A stretch of 36,849 bases of DNA from Candidatus Hydrogenedentota bacterium (GTDB taxonomy: Bacteria; Hydrogenedentota; Hydrogenedentia; Hydrogenedentales; SLHB01). The stretch is from assembly GCA_012719295.1 (NCBI GenBank), contig JAAYAQ010000087.1, positions 1-36,849 of the forward strand, read 5' to 3'. This document shows, in pieces, positions 7,962 to 16,179 of the stretch (positions within the stretch are counted from its first letter, which is position 1; the number at the start of each line of letters is the position of its first letter). Under the pieces are notes generated by a model. That model saw nothing but the letters and a program-made list of their open reading frames with translations, did no database searches and was not told where the DNA came from. A program made the position numbers and the translations under genes.

Positions 7962-9236
7962 CTACTCGGCGATGCGCGCCGCGCCGCCCAACCGCATCAG
8001 TTCCTCGGCAAATCCGGGATACGTGACGGCGGCCGCCTCGTAGCCCCGGATGCGAACCGGTTCCGAAATGCGGGTCGCGCCCACGGCCAGCGCCATCACC
8101 ACGCGGTGATCGTCCTGCCCGTCGACCTCGCCGCCGTGCAACCGGCTCTGATGAACGACCAAACCGTCGGCGAGTTCCTCGATCTGCGCGCCGAGCTTCG
8201 TGAGTTCCTGGCGCATCACCGCGATGCGGTCGGTCTCCTTCAGGCGCGCCTGGGGGACGTTCACCAGGCGCGTCGTGCCTTCCGCGAAACAGCCCAGCAC
8301 GGCCATCATGGGCAACGCGTCCGGCGTGGCGTTCAGGTCCAGCTCGGTCCCTTTCAGCGCCTTCGCCCGCACGCGTACGCCCTCGTCTTCTTCCGAGATC
8401 TCGGCCCCCATCGCGCGGAGGTAGTCAAGCACGGCCTTGTCGCCCTGCACATCGGTCAGATCGAGCCCGCGCGACAGCACATTGTTCCCTTCGAGCGCCC
8501 CCGCGGCCAGGAAAAAGGTCGCCGACGAGAAATCGCCGGGGATGCGCCGGTCAAAGGCCGGATAGCGCTGGCCGCCGGGCACGCGGAACCACTGGAGCCC
8601 GTCGCGTTCGAGGACAATGCCTTCCCGTTCGAGCCAATCGAGCGTCATCACCACATACGGCGCCTCATTCAGCAGGGTGACCTCGATCTCCGTGTCGCCG
8701 TCGGCCAGGGGCGCGGCCAGCAGCAGACTCGACAGGTATTGGCTGGTCGCGGCCTCGATGGCGGTCCGTCCTCCGCGCAACCGGCCCTCGACGACAAACG
8801 GCGCGCAGCCGTTGCCGCGTGTCGAGCGCACGCGCGCGCCAAGTTCGGTCAACGCGCCGGCCAGCGGACCGCCGGGCCGCCGCCGGATCTGCTGGTCGCC
8901 CGTGAGCACCGCCATACCCGACCGCAACAGGGCCGCCGACCCCATGGCAATACGGAGACTGGTGCCGGAATTGCCGACGTCAATGACGTTTTCGGGCGTG
9001 CGCGGTTCCCCGTGCAGCCCCTGAACACGCCAGACGTCCGGCGTGAGCTCGAGGTCCGCGCCAAACGCGCGGTAGACCGCCACACAGGCTGCCGCGTCCC
9101 GGGATTCCAGCGGCTGCCGGATCACACTTTCGCCCCCGGCCAGCGCGGCCACCGCCACCGCGCGGATGGTGTGCGACTTCGAACCGGGGATGTTCACCGC
9201 CCCCCGGAGCGTGCTTTTCTCGCAGATCAGATCCAT
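7962..9236 (-). CDS. aroA: 3-phosphoshikimate 1-carboxyvinyltransferase (EPSP synthase)
   Basis: Transfers enolpyruvate from PEP to shikimate-3-phosphate, the sixth shikimate step. The 424-residue length is normal. Conserved pieces are present: PGSKSHTIR (17-25, with the substrate-binding Lys, Ser and Arg), the PEP-binding GNSGTSLR (88-95), RRRP (118-121), SQYLSSLLLAAPLA (165-178), TPDALP (304-309, catalytic Asp306), RLKETDRI (331-338, catalytic Glu334) and DDHRVVMALAVGA (375-387). The last active-site loop has AAAVTYPGF where the E. coli enzyme has a lysine before TFPDY; I recall similar loops in Gram-positive enzymes, so this need not impair activity. GNSGTS differs from the GNAGTA of the E. 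coli-type enzyme. The ribosome-binding site before the ATG is weak. First gene of the aroA-aroC pair. Confidence 0.95.
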   Translation of the reverse strand: MDLICEKSTLRGAVNIPGSKSHTIRAVAVAALAGGESVIRQPLESRDAAACVAVYRAFGADLELTPDVWRVQGLHGEPRTPENVIDVGNSGTSLRIAMGSAALLRSGMAVLTGDQQIRRRPGGPLAGALTELGARVRSTRGNGCAPFVVEGRLRGGRTAIEAATSQYLSSLLLAAPLADGDTEIEVTLLNEAPYVVMTLDWLEREGIVLERDGLQWFRVPGGQRYPAFDRRIPGDFSSATFFLAAGALEGNNVLSRGLDLTDVQGDKAVLDYLRAMGAEISEEDEGVRVRAKALKGTELDLNATPDALPMMAVLGCFAEGTTRLVNVPQARLKETDRIAVMRQELTKLGAQIEELADGLVVHQSRLHGGEVDGQDDHRVVMALAVGATRISEPVRIRGYEAAAVTYPGFAEELMRLGGAARIAE

Positions 9237-9295
9237 GGGTACACCGGGCGCTCCGCATCACCAGCCGCCACCCCCTCCGGCGGCGGCAGGCCGCG

Positions 9296-9325
9296 ATGAT
9301 AACCTGCCCGGCAAAGGGCCGTCAA
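9296..9325 (-). promoter_or_regulatory. Promoter for aroA-aroC
   Basis: Minus strand: TTGACG (9320-9325), an 18-base spacer, then TATCAT (9296-9301). Transcription would begin near 9289, giving a leader of about 50 bases before aroA. Both boxes match the sigma70 consensus at 5/6. Confidence 0.5.
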
Positions 9326-9353
9326 CGCGTCGAAACCCGCGCCGTCCACGCGC

Positions 9354-11369
9354 TTAGAGGTCCACGTCGAGGTTGAGGGTGAAACCGACGCCCCACGCGC
9401 GTTCCATGCCGTGCAGCGCGACGACATGGACTTCGAGCGGATCGAACTGCAGCTCGAGGTTCCGGCGGTCGGGCAGGGGCCATTCCTCCCCGGTAGCCAC
9501 ATCGAGCGCTTTCCGGGCCTTTTGGGGCAGGCTGAACGCCGCCACGTGTTTCTCGGGCGCGTTGTTGACGGCGATGAGATAGACGGTTCCTTCGTGTTTT
9601 TTGACGGTCCAATTGAGCCAGGGCTCGTCGCTGGTTCGGATGGCGGGAACCTCTTCGACCGACAGCAGGACCGGTGTCAGGGCGGCAATTCCCGCGGCGA
9701 CCTGCTTGACCCGGGCCCACTGGTCGTCAAAGGGCGTGGCGGCATCCTTGTGCAGGTCGAACCAGCTGTAGAACACCAGGCCATTCGCGCCTTCGGCGAT
9801 GCACTGCCACGCCATGGACCGCATTTCGTCAAGGGTCGGGGCGCGGTGCTGGGCCTTTTCCTCAGGCGTCTTCTTGTAGTTCGCCCAGTTGAACACCTGC
9901 GGCACCATCCACACGGGGCGCGCGCCGCACACGCCGTCCACGGTCTTGCGGGTCCACTGCCCCGCCAACGCCACCGGCCGGGCGGGAATGGGATAGGGAT
10001 CGGTTCCAATGGCATGAAAACTGGGCAGGTACTGCCGCACCTCGTCCACCTGGTACAGCACCACCCACGTGGGATGTCCGGGATCGAGCTCTTCGAGCAG
10101 TTCGCGCCGCGCAGCAAGCCGGTCGAGCATGCTCAGCGGCAATTCGTCGTTGAGGTACCACGCGAGCAGCGCGGGATGCTCCCGGAACGCTTCGACTTTC
10201 CCGCGGATGAACGGCGTCTCGTCGTCGCGGCTCGTGATGAAGTCCGGGCAATACGTCGTGTCGTGGTAGATGTCCTTGACCGAATAGATCACCTTGAGGC
10301 CCCTGGCCTGGGCCATGTCCATCTGTTCTTGCGTGGGCATGCCGTACGGCATCAGGCAGTTGAACGCGCTGTCGGCATACAGGTCGAGCTGTTCCTGGCT
10401 GATGCCCGACCAGTACATGCCCAGCGGGAAGAACGGCCGGCCGTCGACCACCAGGCGGTTGTGTTCGTCGATGTCCACCGTACGCGTGGCACGTTCAGCA
10501 AGCCGCGTAACGCGGAGGGTCTCGGCCGCGAGGGTTTCGCCGGTGCTTTTCTCGACCAGGGCCACCTCGATGCGATTGGCGCCTTCGTCGAACTTCCGTC
10601 CGCGCAGGGAGATGTCGAAGGACGGCGTGCGGATGGCATCCATCTGTTCGCTCAGCACCGGCTGGTCCGCGCCCTCGGGATATGCGGCATAGCGCAGGGC
10701 CACGTCATCGAGTTCCAGGCCGTAATCCCGCAGATTCAGTTCGACGAAAACAACCACGTCCCGGGGACCGTCCCGGGTGATTTCATTCCGGTAATTGGGC
10801 GATTTCAGGACGGTTGAAAGCGGATCTTCACGAAACCGGCGGACGGACACATCGTCCCACCAGGCGGTGCCGGTCATGCCCTGGCGCACATAGCACGCGA
10901 GCGAACACGGGCCGGTCTTCTCCTCCGGGATGCGCTGGGTGACGCCCTGCACGAGGGTCCAGTCGCGCGTGCCGGTTATGCCCGCGGGATAGGCGCCCCC
11001 GAGGTATTGGCCCTCCTGGTTCCGGTATTCGATGCACAGCGTGGCCCCGCTCTCGTTGCCCTCGATGTTCTCGGTCTTGACCCAGGCGGAGATCTCGTAC
11101 CGCGCGCCGGCTTCGAGCTCGATCGGCTGACCGCACAGGACGTAACGGCCCGCATCGGCATTCTGGAATTTCAGCGACGCCTCGCCAGACCGGGCCACGG
11201 TGGCGTCCCGGCTGTACACGTTTGTGTCGCCGCTCCATTGGGCGGGAAGAGTGCTTTCGGCCGCTGCCGCCTCGAATCCGGGATTCGCGGCGAGATTCGG
11301 CATCTCCCCGGCCGAAGCCAGGGCCGCCGCCAGTATTGCGCTGCTGATGCACACCATACGGAATCTCAT
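9354..11369 (-). CDS. Secreted carbohydrate-binding / TIM-barrel glycosidase-like protein
   Basis: A 671-residue exported protein. A signal peptide (1 to about 20) precedes a CBM4/9-like jelly-roll (about 24-175) that begins NLAANPGFEAAA and has the usual SGEASLKF and YEISAWVKT strands. A second beta-sandwich follows (about 185-300), then a TIM-barrel domain introduced by VVDGRPFFPLGMYWSG, the entry motif of GH2/GH42-like barrels. Barrel landmarks include AWYLNDELPLS, with an E that could be the general acid, and GANGLVFYSWFDLH near the end; a small beta domain closes the protein. I placed the start at 11369, where AAAGGGG lies 7 bases upstream, not at the longer frame to 11399. It starts 54 bp after the tandem-hydrolase gene, probably in one transcript. 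The substrate is unknown and loss of activity cannot be excluded. Confidence 0.65.
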   Translation of the reverse strand: MRFRMVCISSAILAAALASAGEMPNLAANPGFEAAAAESTLPAQWSGDTNVYSRDATVARSGEASLKFQNADAGRYVLCGQPIELEAGARYEISAWVKTENIEGNESGATLCIEYRNQEGQYLGGAYPAGITGTRDWTLVQGVTQRIPEEKTGPCSLACYVRQGMTGTAWWDDVSVRRFREDPLSTVLKSPNYRNEITRDGPRDVVVFVELNLRDYGLELDDVALRYAAYPEGADQPVLSEQMDAIRTPSFDISLRGRKFDEGANRIEVALVEKSTGETLAAETLRVTRLAERATRTVDIDEHNRLVVDGRPFFPLGMYWSGISQEQLDLYADSAFNCLMPYGMPTQEQMDMAQARGLKVIYSVKDIYHDTTYCPDFITSRDDETPFIRGKVEAFREHPALLAWYLNDELPLSMLDRLAARRELLEELDPGHPTWVVLYQVDEVRQYLPSFHAIGTDPYPIPARPVALAGQWTRKTVDGVCGARPVWMVPQVFNWANYKKTPEEKAQHRAPTLDEMRSMAWQCIAEGANGLVFYSWFDLHKDAATPFDDQWARVKQVAAGIAALTPVLLSVEEVPAIRTSDEPWLNWTVKKHEGTVYLIAVNNAPEKHVAAFSLPQKARKALDVATGEEWPLPDRRNLELQFDPLEVHVVALHGMERAWGVGFTLNLDVDL

Positions 11370-11423
11370 ATCATGCCCCTTTCCACGTCCCGGCGCCACG
11401 GGCGGGCCGGGTTATCCCACCTG

Positions 11424-13715
11424 CTACTCTCCCGGCCCGGGCCAGTCGAGTTTGTCGTGCAGAAACGCGAACGTGCCCACGCCATGGATGGCGTGCGGCC
11501 CGTTGAAATACTCGATTTCGGTGCTGTCGCCGCGCCCGAGCGCGTCGTAGAGGCGCTGCGTGCGCGCGTATTCAAAGGCAACCCACTCGTCGATGGACAC
11601 GCCGTCGCCGTGGCCCCGCTCGACCATAAAGGGACGCGGGAAGATCAGCCAGCTCATTTCGGCGTAGTTGAACGTGTCGCCGAGGTCAAATTCGGGCATC
11701 TCATACTCGCCGGTATACAGATAGGTGAAGGGATACGCAATCGAGACGTTCTTCCAGATCCACTCGTTGTAGTCCGCGGAACAGATCGACAGGCGGTATT
11801 GCGGGAGCAACGCGGGAACGCGCATGGCCGTCTTCCCGCCGTACGAAATGCCGTAGAACCCGATGCGGCCGGGGTCCACAAAGGGCTGGCTGGCCAGCCA
11901 CTCCAGGCTGCGTTCGTGCTGGCGCACAATGAACGAAAACAGCGACAGCTTCAACGGATTGGCCTTGCGCTGCAGCACGCGGAACGCGTCGCCGCCGATG
12001 TAGGGATTCTGGGGCGCGTAGACCACAAACCCGCGCTCAGCGAGCCGGCACCCGTACTGGTTGTAGGCGGCTTCCTGCACGGTGGGATCAGCGCACTTGT
12101 GCGGCGTTCCTTCGAGGCCATGCTGGCAGACCACCACGGGCCGCCGCTCGCCTTCCTTCACATCCCTGGGCACGAGCAGCAGTCCATAGGCGAATACGTC
12201 GGGATAGACATCGAGTTTGACTTCATATCCGCGGTACTCGGGTTCATCGAAGACAAGCCTTGTGCGGGGATTCGCCGGAAGCGTGGCGGGCGGCAACGCG
12301 CCGATGACCTCGTCCCGGAAGTAGTCGCGATACCGCGCCGTGCTCTGCTGCCACGCCTCCGGGGAAGTCCTGTCGGCCTTCGCCCAGAATGCTTCGCGCC
12401 CGAACGGCGCGTCGCCCATTACGCGCTGGGTATGCCCGGCCAACTGGTCGAATACGCGCTTCATCCGGGCGTCCCGGTCCGGCAGGGCGCCGGACACAAC
12501 GGGCGGCTCGCCGCCAGGCGTACGATCGGCATCCGGAGCAAGCGCGGCCAGCAGCGCCGTCAAGGTTTCGCCGCTTCCCGCGGGGCCCTCCATGGCATTC
12601 ACAAAAGCGATACCGGCCGGCGGCGTGAGCCCGGCAAGCAGCGCGCGGGCCCGGGCAACTTCCCGTTCCACGCCGTCCGGGTCCGGCGTGCGGATGCGGC
12701 CCGGGGCGGCGTCGTTGCGCATGCCGGAAAGCGGAGGCGGCGGACCGTCCACCTCGACACACGGAGCGGCCTCCACGATCAGCGTGCGCGGCGCAATCAA
12801 CGTGGCGATTTCCGCGTCCCCGAACTCGTGGAGCAGGGCCCAGACGTTGCGGTCGATGGGCTCTTCCCACACGCGTTCGCGGGGACCAAAGTAACCCGAC
12901 ACCGCGGCCGCGCTGATCCGCGTATCCACCGCGGCGGCATAGAGGGCAAGCAACCCGCCCTCGCCCGCGCCGATCACGCCGGCGGGCGCATCGTGTGACA
13001 CGCGAAACCAGTCCACGGCGGCCAGAATCGTATGCACGTCGTAGCCGATCATGTGCCGTCCCATTTCGTATGCGGCGCGGTAAACAAACTCGCGATGAGG
13101 CAGGTTGGTCTTGCGCACGCGGGACGCGCCCGTCCAGGTGCATTGCCGGTCCAGAATCGCCGGCGCCACGACCATGCAGCCGCTCTCGGCCAGGCGGCGG
13201 GCGTATTGCGCCTCCGGGGGCAGGCCGCCGGTCAGACCCGCGAGCATTTCGGGCGTCCACGCGCAATCGCCCAGGGCCACCACGAACGCCTTGGGCGCGC
13301 CATCCGGGCGCAACAGCAGCCCTTCGCCATAGACGCCCTCGAGCACGGCCCAGCGAACCGCATGCACTTCGTACGCGGCCCCGCGCCCGAGCAGCGACGG
13401 GCGTTCCGGCGACGCGATGAATTCCATCGCGGGCGCGACGCGGGGGTCTTTCAATCCGATGATTCGGGCAAACCGGTCCCGGTTGGGCGCGATTGACGCT
13501 GCGTACGCGGCATGCGACGCGACATCGCGTTGCCACAGGGCCGGCCGCGCATCGACCGACGCCTCGAGGGCGCGGTCCAGCCACTGATCAATCCCCGCCA
13601 CCATCGCCGCCGCGAAGTCCACGGATTCCTCGAGCGGCGCGGTACCGGGCAGGGCCTGCACCGGACCCGCTTCCGCCGCCCCCAGCATCCAGACCGCAAA
13701 CACGATGCTCTGCAT
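11424..13715 (-). CDS. Secreted tandem alpha/beta-hydrolase (one inactive, one active half)
   Basis: A 763-residue exported protein built of two alpha/beta-hydrolase units of the acetyl-xylan-esterase / dienelactone-hydrolase-like kind. The halves align: YGEGLLLRPDGAPKAFVVALGD (129-150) with FAYGLLLVPRDVKEGERRPVVV (508-529), and YARRLAESGCMVVAP (171-185) with YGCRLAERGFVVYAP (554-568). The C-terminal half has an intact nucleophile elbow, GISYG (622-626, Ser624), with D704 in RGHGDGVSIDEW and H741/H744 in GPHAIHG as the likely rest of the triad. The N-terminal elbow reads GAGEG (249-253), so its serine is lost. A signal peptide covers about residues 1-16. The ATG at 13715 follows AGGGG at 8 bases. 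Probably a carbohydrate or aromatic ester hydrolase (inference), upstream of the CBM/TIM-barrel gene and likely co-transcribed with it. Confidence 0.7.
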   Translation of the reverse strand: MQSIVFAVWMLGAAEAGPVQALPGTAPLEESVDFAAAMVAGIDQWLDRALEASVDARPALWQRDVASHAAYAASIAPNRDRFARIIGLKDPRVAPAMEFIASPERPSLLGRGAAYEVHAVRWAVLEGVYGEGLLLRPDGAPKAFVVALGDCAWTPEMLAGLTGGLPPEAQYARRLAESGCMVVAPAILDRQCTWTGASRVRKTNLPHREFVYRAAYEMGRHMIGYDVHTILAAVDWFRVSHDAPAGVIGAGEGGLLALYAAAVDTRISAAAVSGYFGPRERVWEEPIDRNVWALLHEFGDAEIATLIAPRTLIVEAAPCVEVDGPPPPLSGMRNDAAPGRIRTPDPDGVEREVARARALLAGLTPPAGIAFVNAMEGPAGSGETLTALLAALAPDADRTPGGEPPVVSGALPDRDARMKRVFDQLAGHTQRVMGDAPFGREAFWAKADRTSPEAWQQSTARYRDYFRDEVIGALPPATLPANPRTRLVFDEPEYRGYEVKLDVYPDVFAYGLLLVPRDVKEGERRPVVVCQHGLEGTPHKCADPTVQEAAYNQYGCRLAERGFVVYAPQNPYIGGDAFRVLQRKANPLKLSLFSFIVRQHERSLEWLASQPFVDPGRIGFYGISYGGKTAMRVPALLPQYRLSICSADYNEWIWKNVSIAYPFTYLYTGEYEMPEFDLGDTFNYAEMSWLIFPRPFMVERGHGDGVSIDEWVAFEYARTQRLYDALGRGDSTEIEYFNGPHAIHGVGTFAFLHDKLDWPGPGE

Positions 13716-13750
13716 GGCATGTACCCCTGGATTCTCACCGGATTTCCTAC

Positions 13751-13779
13751 ACAGTACGATGCGCAGACGACGGAGTCAA
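13751..13779 (-). promoter_or_regulatory. Putative promoter for the tandem-hydrolase gene
   Basis: Minus strand: TTGACT (13774-13779), a 17-base spacer, then TACTGT (13751-13756). It lies 36 bp before the start codon. The -35 is good (5/6) and the -10 weak (3/6). Confidence 0.4.
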
Positions 13780-13848
13780 TGCAACGCCCGGCGGGTGGAC
13801 GTCGTGCAGTCTCCGAGCGCGTCCAGGCGGGCGGCGGCGCGTTCCGTC

Positions 13849-15759
13849 CTATTCCGGCAGCGTGAAGCTGTAGACGTGCGAACCGCTGCCGAAATAGATG
13901 CGGCCCTCGAGATACGTCCCGCCCGGGCCGATGGGCACCGGCGATTCCCCGATCAGGGTGAGCGCATGCGTCGCGCAGTCGACTTGCACAATCCCTTTGA
14001 CAAACAGCATGTACAGCGCCTGGTCCGGGCCCGCGACAAAAACGCGCGACTGTTGCTGGCCCGCCGTGCTGCCGAGCGTCGCCCGAAGGTCTTGCTCATG
14101 CACGACCTGACGTTTCACGGGGTCAAACACGAAGAAGCGGATACTGTCCGCCACGCCGTAGACCAGCCCGTTGGGGGCGAGAATCATGTCGGGATAATTC
14201 TGCACCCCCGGCAACACGGCCCCCTGCCAGTCAATCGTCCGGGTCGCGAGATCCAGGATATAGAGCACCGCCTCCGTGGCCTTGACCTCGCCGCCGGTGC
14301 CTGCCATCGTTGTCGTGCCGCCCAGGAGCTTGCCGCCGGGCAGGGCCACGAGGCTGGTGGTCGAATGCTCGGGAATGAGCGCCGTGTGCTCAACGAGCGT
14401 CGCGCTCCGCGTTTCGCGGTCCCAGAAGAGCAGCCCGCCGCCCGTGTACCCATAGCCAGGCGTCCCCGCGAGCACGATCGTCTTCCCGTCCGGATGCGCG
14501 AGAAGATCGTGCGGGCGGTGAATGGCCGGCGTGCACTCGGTGAGGTATCGCGGATTGCATTCCGGATTCCCCTTCACCGTAGGAACCCACGGCGCGCCGG
14601 GATCCCACTCGAGCAGAACCCCGCCGCCGTAAGCGCCCACGAAGAACGTGTCGCCCTGGGTCACGACCGCATTCCACTGGCCGTATGCGTCGCGGTGAAT
14701 CCATTCGCCGGTCGTGGGGTTGTAGCTGAAAAACCGCATCGGAAACGCGGTGCCGCCGCAGATGGTGCCGTCCGAGGCCGCCGCCATGCCCATGATGTGC
14801 GCGCCCTCGCTGGTATAGTCGAAACGAAACCGCGCCACCTGGCCGGTCGCCGGATCGCTGACCTCGAGAATCCGCTCGGTCAGATCGCAGGTCTGGAGAA
14901 CCTTGCCGTCGGGGAAAGCCGTGTGGAACAAGCCCTGGCTGCTGGTGATGATGGGTTTGGGCGTGATCGCGGGCTTTTCGATCGCCCTGGCCTGGCCCTG
15001 GTACAGCTCGTACCACAGGTCGCCCGACTGGCCGTACACCTTGCCGTTGACATCGCGCTGCACCGCTCCGGTTCCGATGATGCGCTTGTCTTCCGGCACG
15101 ACGGGCGTGGCCGTGCCTGTCGCGGGGTCGAACACGATGATCTGGCTGGCCGTGTTGCCCACGCCGAAATAGACCCACCCGGCATCGTCCGCCGCGACAG
15201 AGCGCTGGTACTGGGCCCAGTTCTGCGCATACACGTGACCGTAATCCTTGAACTCGCGTGTCTCGGGATTGAACGACACCACGCCGCTGTTGGGATACGT
15301 CACCGACCAGATTACGCCGCTGTCGTCCTCGGTCATGCCCATGGCCATCTGCGGCGCGGTGGGGCTGAAGAACGCGAATTCCCCCTTGACGGGGTCATAT
15401 TCGGTGAAATGGCTGTTGAAATGCGTGTAGAACTTGTTCTTGGTGGACAGAATCGATGCGAACGGGCAATCGCCGCCCGGCGGAAACGGCACGGGAATCT
15501 CCCGGGCCGCGCCCGTCGCCGCCTGAATCTCGAGCAACGCATAGCCGCCGCGGTGGTCGTACAGCCACACCAGCACGACGTTGTTCCCGTTGCCGTCCAC
15601 CGTCGCGACCGTCCCGCGATGGTTGCTCACCGGCGTGGCGACGCCGTGATGGCGGAATCCGTTGCCCGGATCGTCGTTCGCCGCCCAGGCCATCCCCGCC
15701 GCCGGCGCGAGCAGCCCCGCGATCAGCAGCGCCATTCCAGACCACGCCCCGTGCGCCAT
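13849..15759 (-). CDS. Secreted beta-propeller protein
   Basis: A 636-residue exported protein with a signal peptide (1 to about 27, ending GMAWA). The mature part consists of repeated four-strand units of about 45-55 residues typical of beta-propellers. Recurrent phrases are VWLYDHRGGYALLEI, IIVFDPATGTATPV, FFSYNPTTGEWIH, LLFWDRETRSATLV, LYILDLATRTIDW and FFVFDPVKRQVV, each a hydrophobic strand followed by D-x-x-T/R and a turn. There are about ten such units, which would suit a double propeller. No catalytic motif is evident, so it may bind a ligand or act as a lyase- or SMP-30-like enzyme. The ATG at 15759 follows a strong GGAAGGAGAGG at 5 bases; the open frame to 15846 lacks such a site. 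Divergent from the Gfo/Idh gene. Confidence 0.7.
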   Translation of the reverse strand: MAHGAWSGMALLIAGLLAPAAGMAWAANDDPGNGFRHHGVATPVSNHRGTVATVDGNGNNVVLVWLYDHRGGYALLEIQAATGAAREIPVPFPPGGDCPFASILSTKNKFYTHFNSHFTEYDPVKGEFAFFSPTAPQMAMGMTEDDSGVIWSVTYPNSGVVSFNPETREFKDYGHVYAQNWAQYQRSVAADDAGWVYFGVGNTASQIIVFDPATGTATPVVPEDKRIIGTGAVQRDVNGKVYGQSGDLWYELYQGQARAIEKPAITPKPIITSSQGLFHTAFPDGKVLQTCDLTERILEVSDPATGQVARFRFDYTSEGAHIMGMAAASDGTICGGTAFPMRFFSYNPTTGEWIHRDAYGQWNAVVTQGDTFFVGAYGGGVLLEWDPGAPWVPTVKGNPECNPRYLTECTPAIHRPHDLLAHPDGKTIVLAGTPGYGYTGGGLLFWDRETRSATLVEHTALIPEHSTTSLVALPGGKLLGGTTTMAGTGGEVKATEAVLYILDLATRTIDWQGAVLPGVQNYPDMILAPNGLVYGVADSIRFFVFDPVKRQVVHEQDLRATLGSTAGQQQSRVFVAGPDQALYMLFVKGIVQVDCATHALTLIGESPVPIGPGGTYLEGRIYFGSGSHVYSFTLPE

Positions 15760-15974
15760 GTAACCTCTCCTTCCGGCCGTGCGCCGTGTCGGCGCGCTCC
15801 TGCGTTGCCCCCCTGCTATCTTCGCACGCACCGCACGGCGGTGCAAGGCGCACGGAATCCCGCGGCCGGGAGAGCTGGGGAAACCCCGTTCACCGGACGA
15901 ACAGGACTCGGGGGACCCCGGAGGGGGTCAAGAGAGGATTGGCCACAGAAATCGCAGAGCTTGAACACGCCGGA

Positions 15975-16030
15975 CAAGAACGGGGACATGTTCCAAGCGC
16001 CGTCCGCGGCGCGACTACGTGTCCCCGTTC
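15975..16030 (+). repeat. 56-bp dispersed repeat, copy 1 (REP/REPIN-like)
   Basis: Identical to 19332-19387 except at 16027 (G here, A there). It opens CAAGAACGGGGACATG and closes with ACTACGTGTCCCC. The outer GGGGACA and TGTCCCC segments are complementary, as are the inner GCGCC and GGCGC, so the element can fold into an imperfect two-part hairpin of the kind found in REP elements mobilised by Y1 transposases. No such transposase is in the window. It lies upstream of the oxidoreductase gene. Confidence 0.75.
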
Positions 16031-16077
16031 GGTTCCCCAGCCCGGGGTCGCGCGACGCGGGGACGGTGTGGTATGGT

Positions 16078-16106
16078 TTGACATTGACTGTCGAGGCCGT
16101 TGATAG
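16078..16106 (+). promoter_or_regulatory. Possible promoter for the Gfo/Idh gene
   Basis: A perfect TTGACA (16078-16083) with a 17-base spacer to TGATAG (16101-16106), a poor -10. It would give a leader of about 65 bases. Weakly supported. Confidence 0.3.
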
Positions 16107-16179
16107 CGGATTCCGGATCGTGGTGGGATCCGGTTCACCCGATGGGGATACGCACCAGGACCGATTAGGAGAGCATCTT

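Larger units (their letters stand above)
15760..16179. other. Divergent intergenic region with repeat remnants
   Basis: A 420-bp gap between the beta-propeller gene (leftward) and the oxidoreductase gene (rightward). It holds a hairpin GACCCC-GGAG-GGGGTC (15914-15929), a phrase TTGGCCACAGAAATCGCAGA (15940-15959) that resembles short interspersed sequences I recall from other bacterial genomes (recollection only), copy 1 of the 56-bp repeat, and a possible promoter at 16078. No coding potential is convincing in any frame. Confidence 0.6.

Noticed and set aside
7962-9236. AroA as a catalytically damaged paralogue because the C-terminal lysine of the E. coli enzyme is replaced.
   Set aside because: All other catalytic residues are intact, and as I recall similar loops exist in Gram-positive EPSP synthases, so the change alone does not indicate loss of function.
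11007-12998. Plus-strand open frame of 663 codons opposite the tandem hydrolase and CBM genes.
   Set aside because: It spans the gap and two real minus-strand genes, has no domain and is compositionally a shadow.
13705-16179. The 1252-codon plus-strand open frame (13705-17463), whose first two thirds lie opposite the beta-propeller gene.
   Set aside because: Only the part from 16180 has real protein character (Tat signal, Rossmann motif) and a ribosome-binding site. The upstream part is low-complexity Arg/Ala/His-rich sequence typical of antisense frames in GC-rich DNA.
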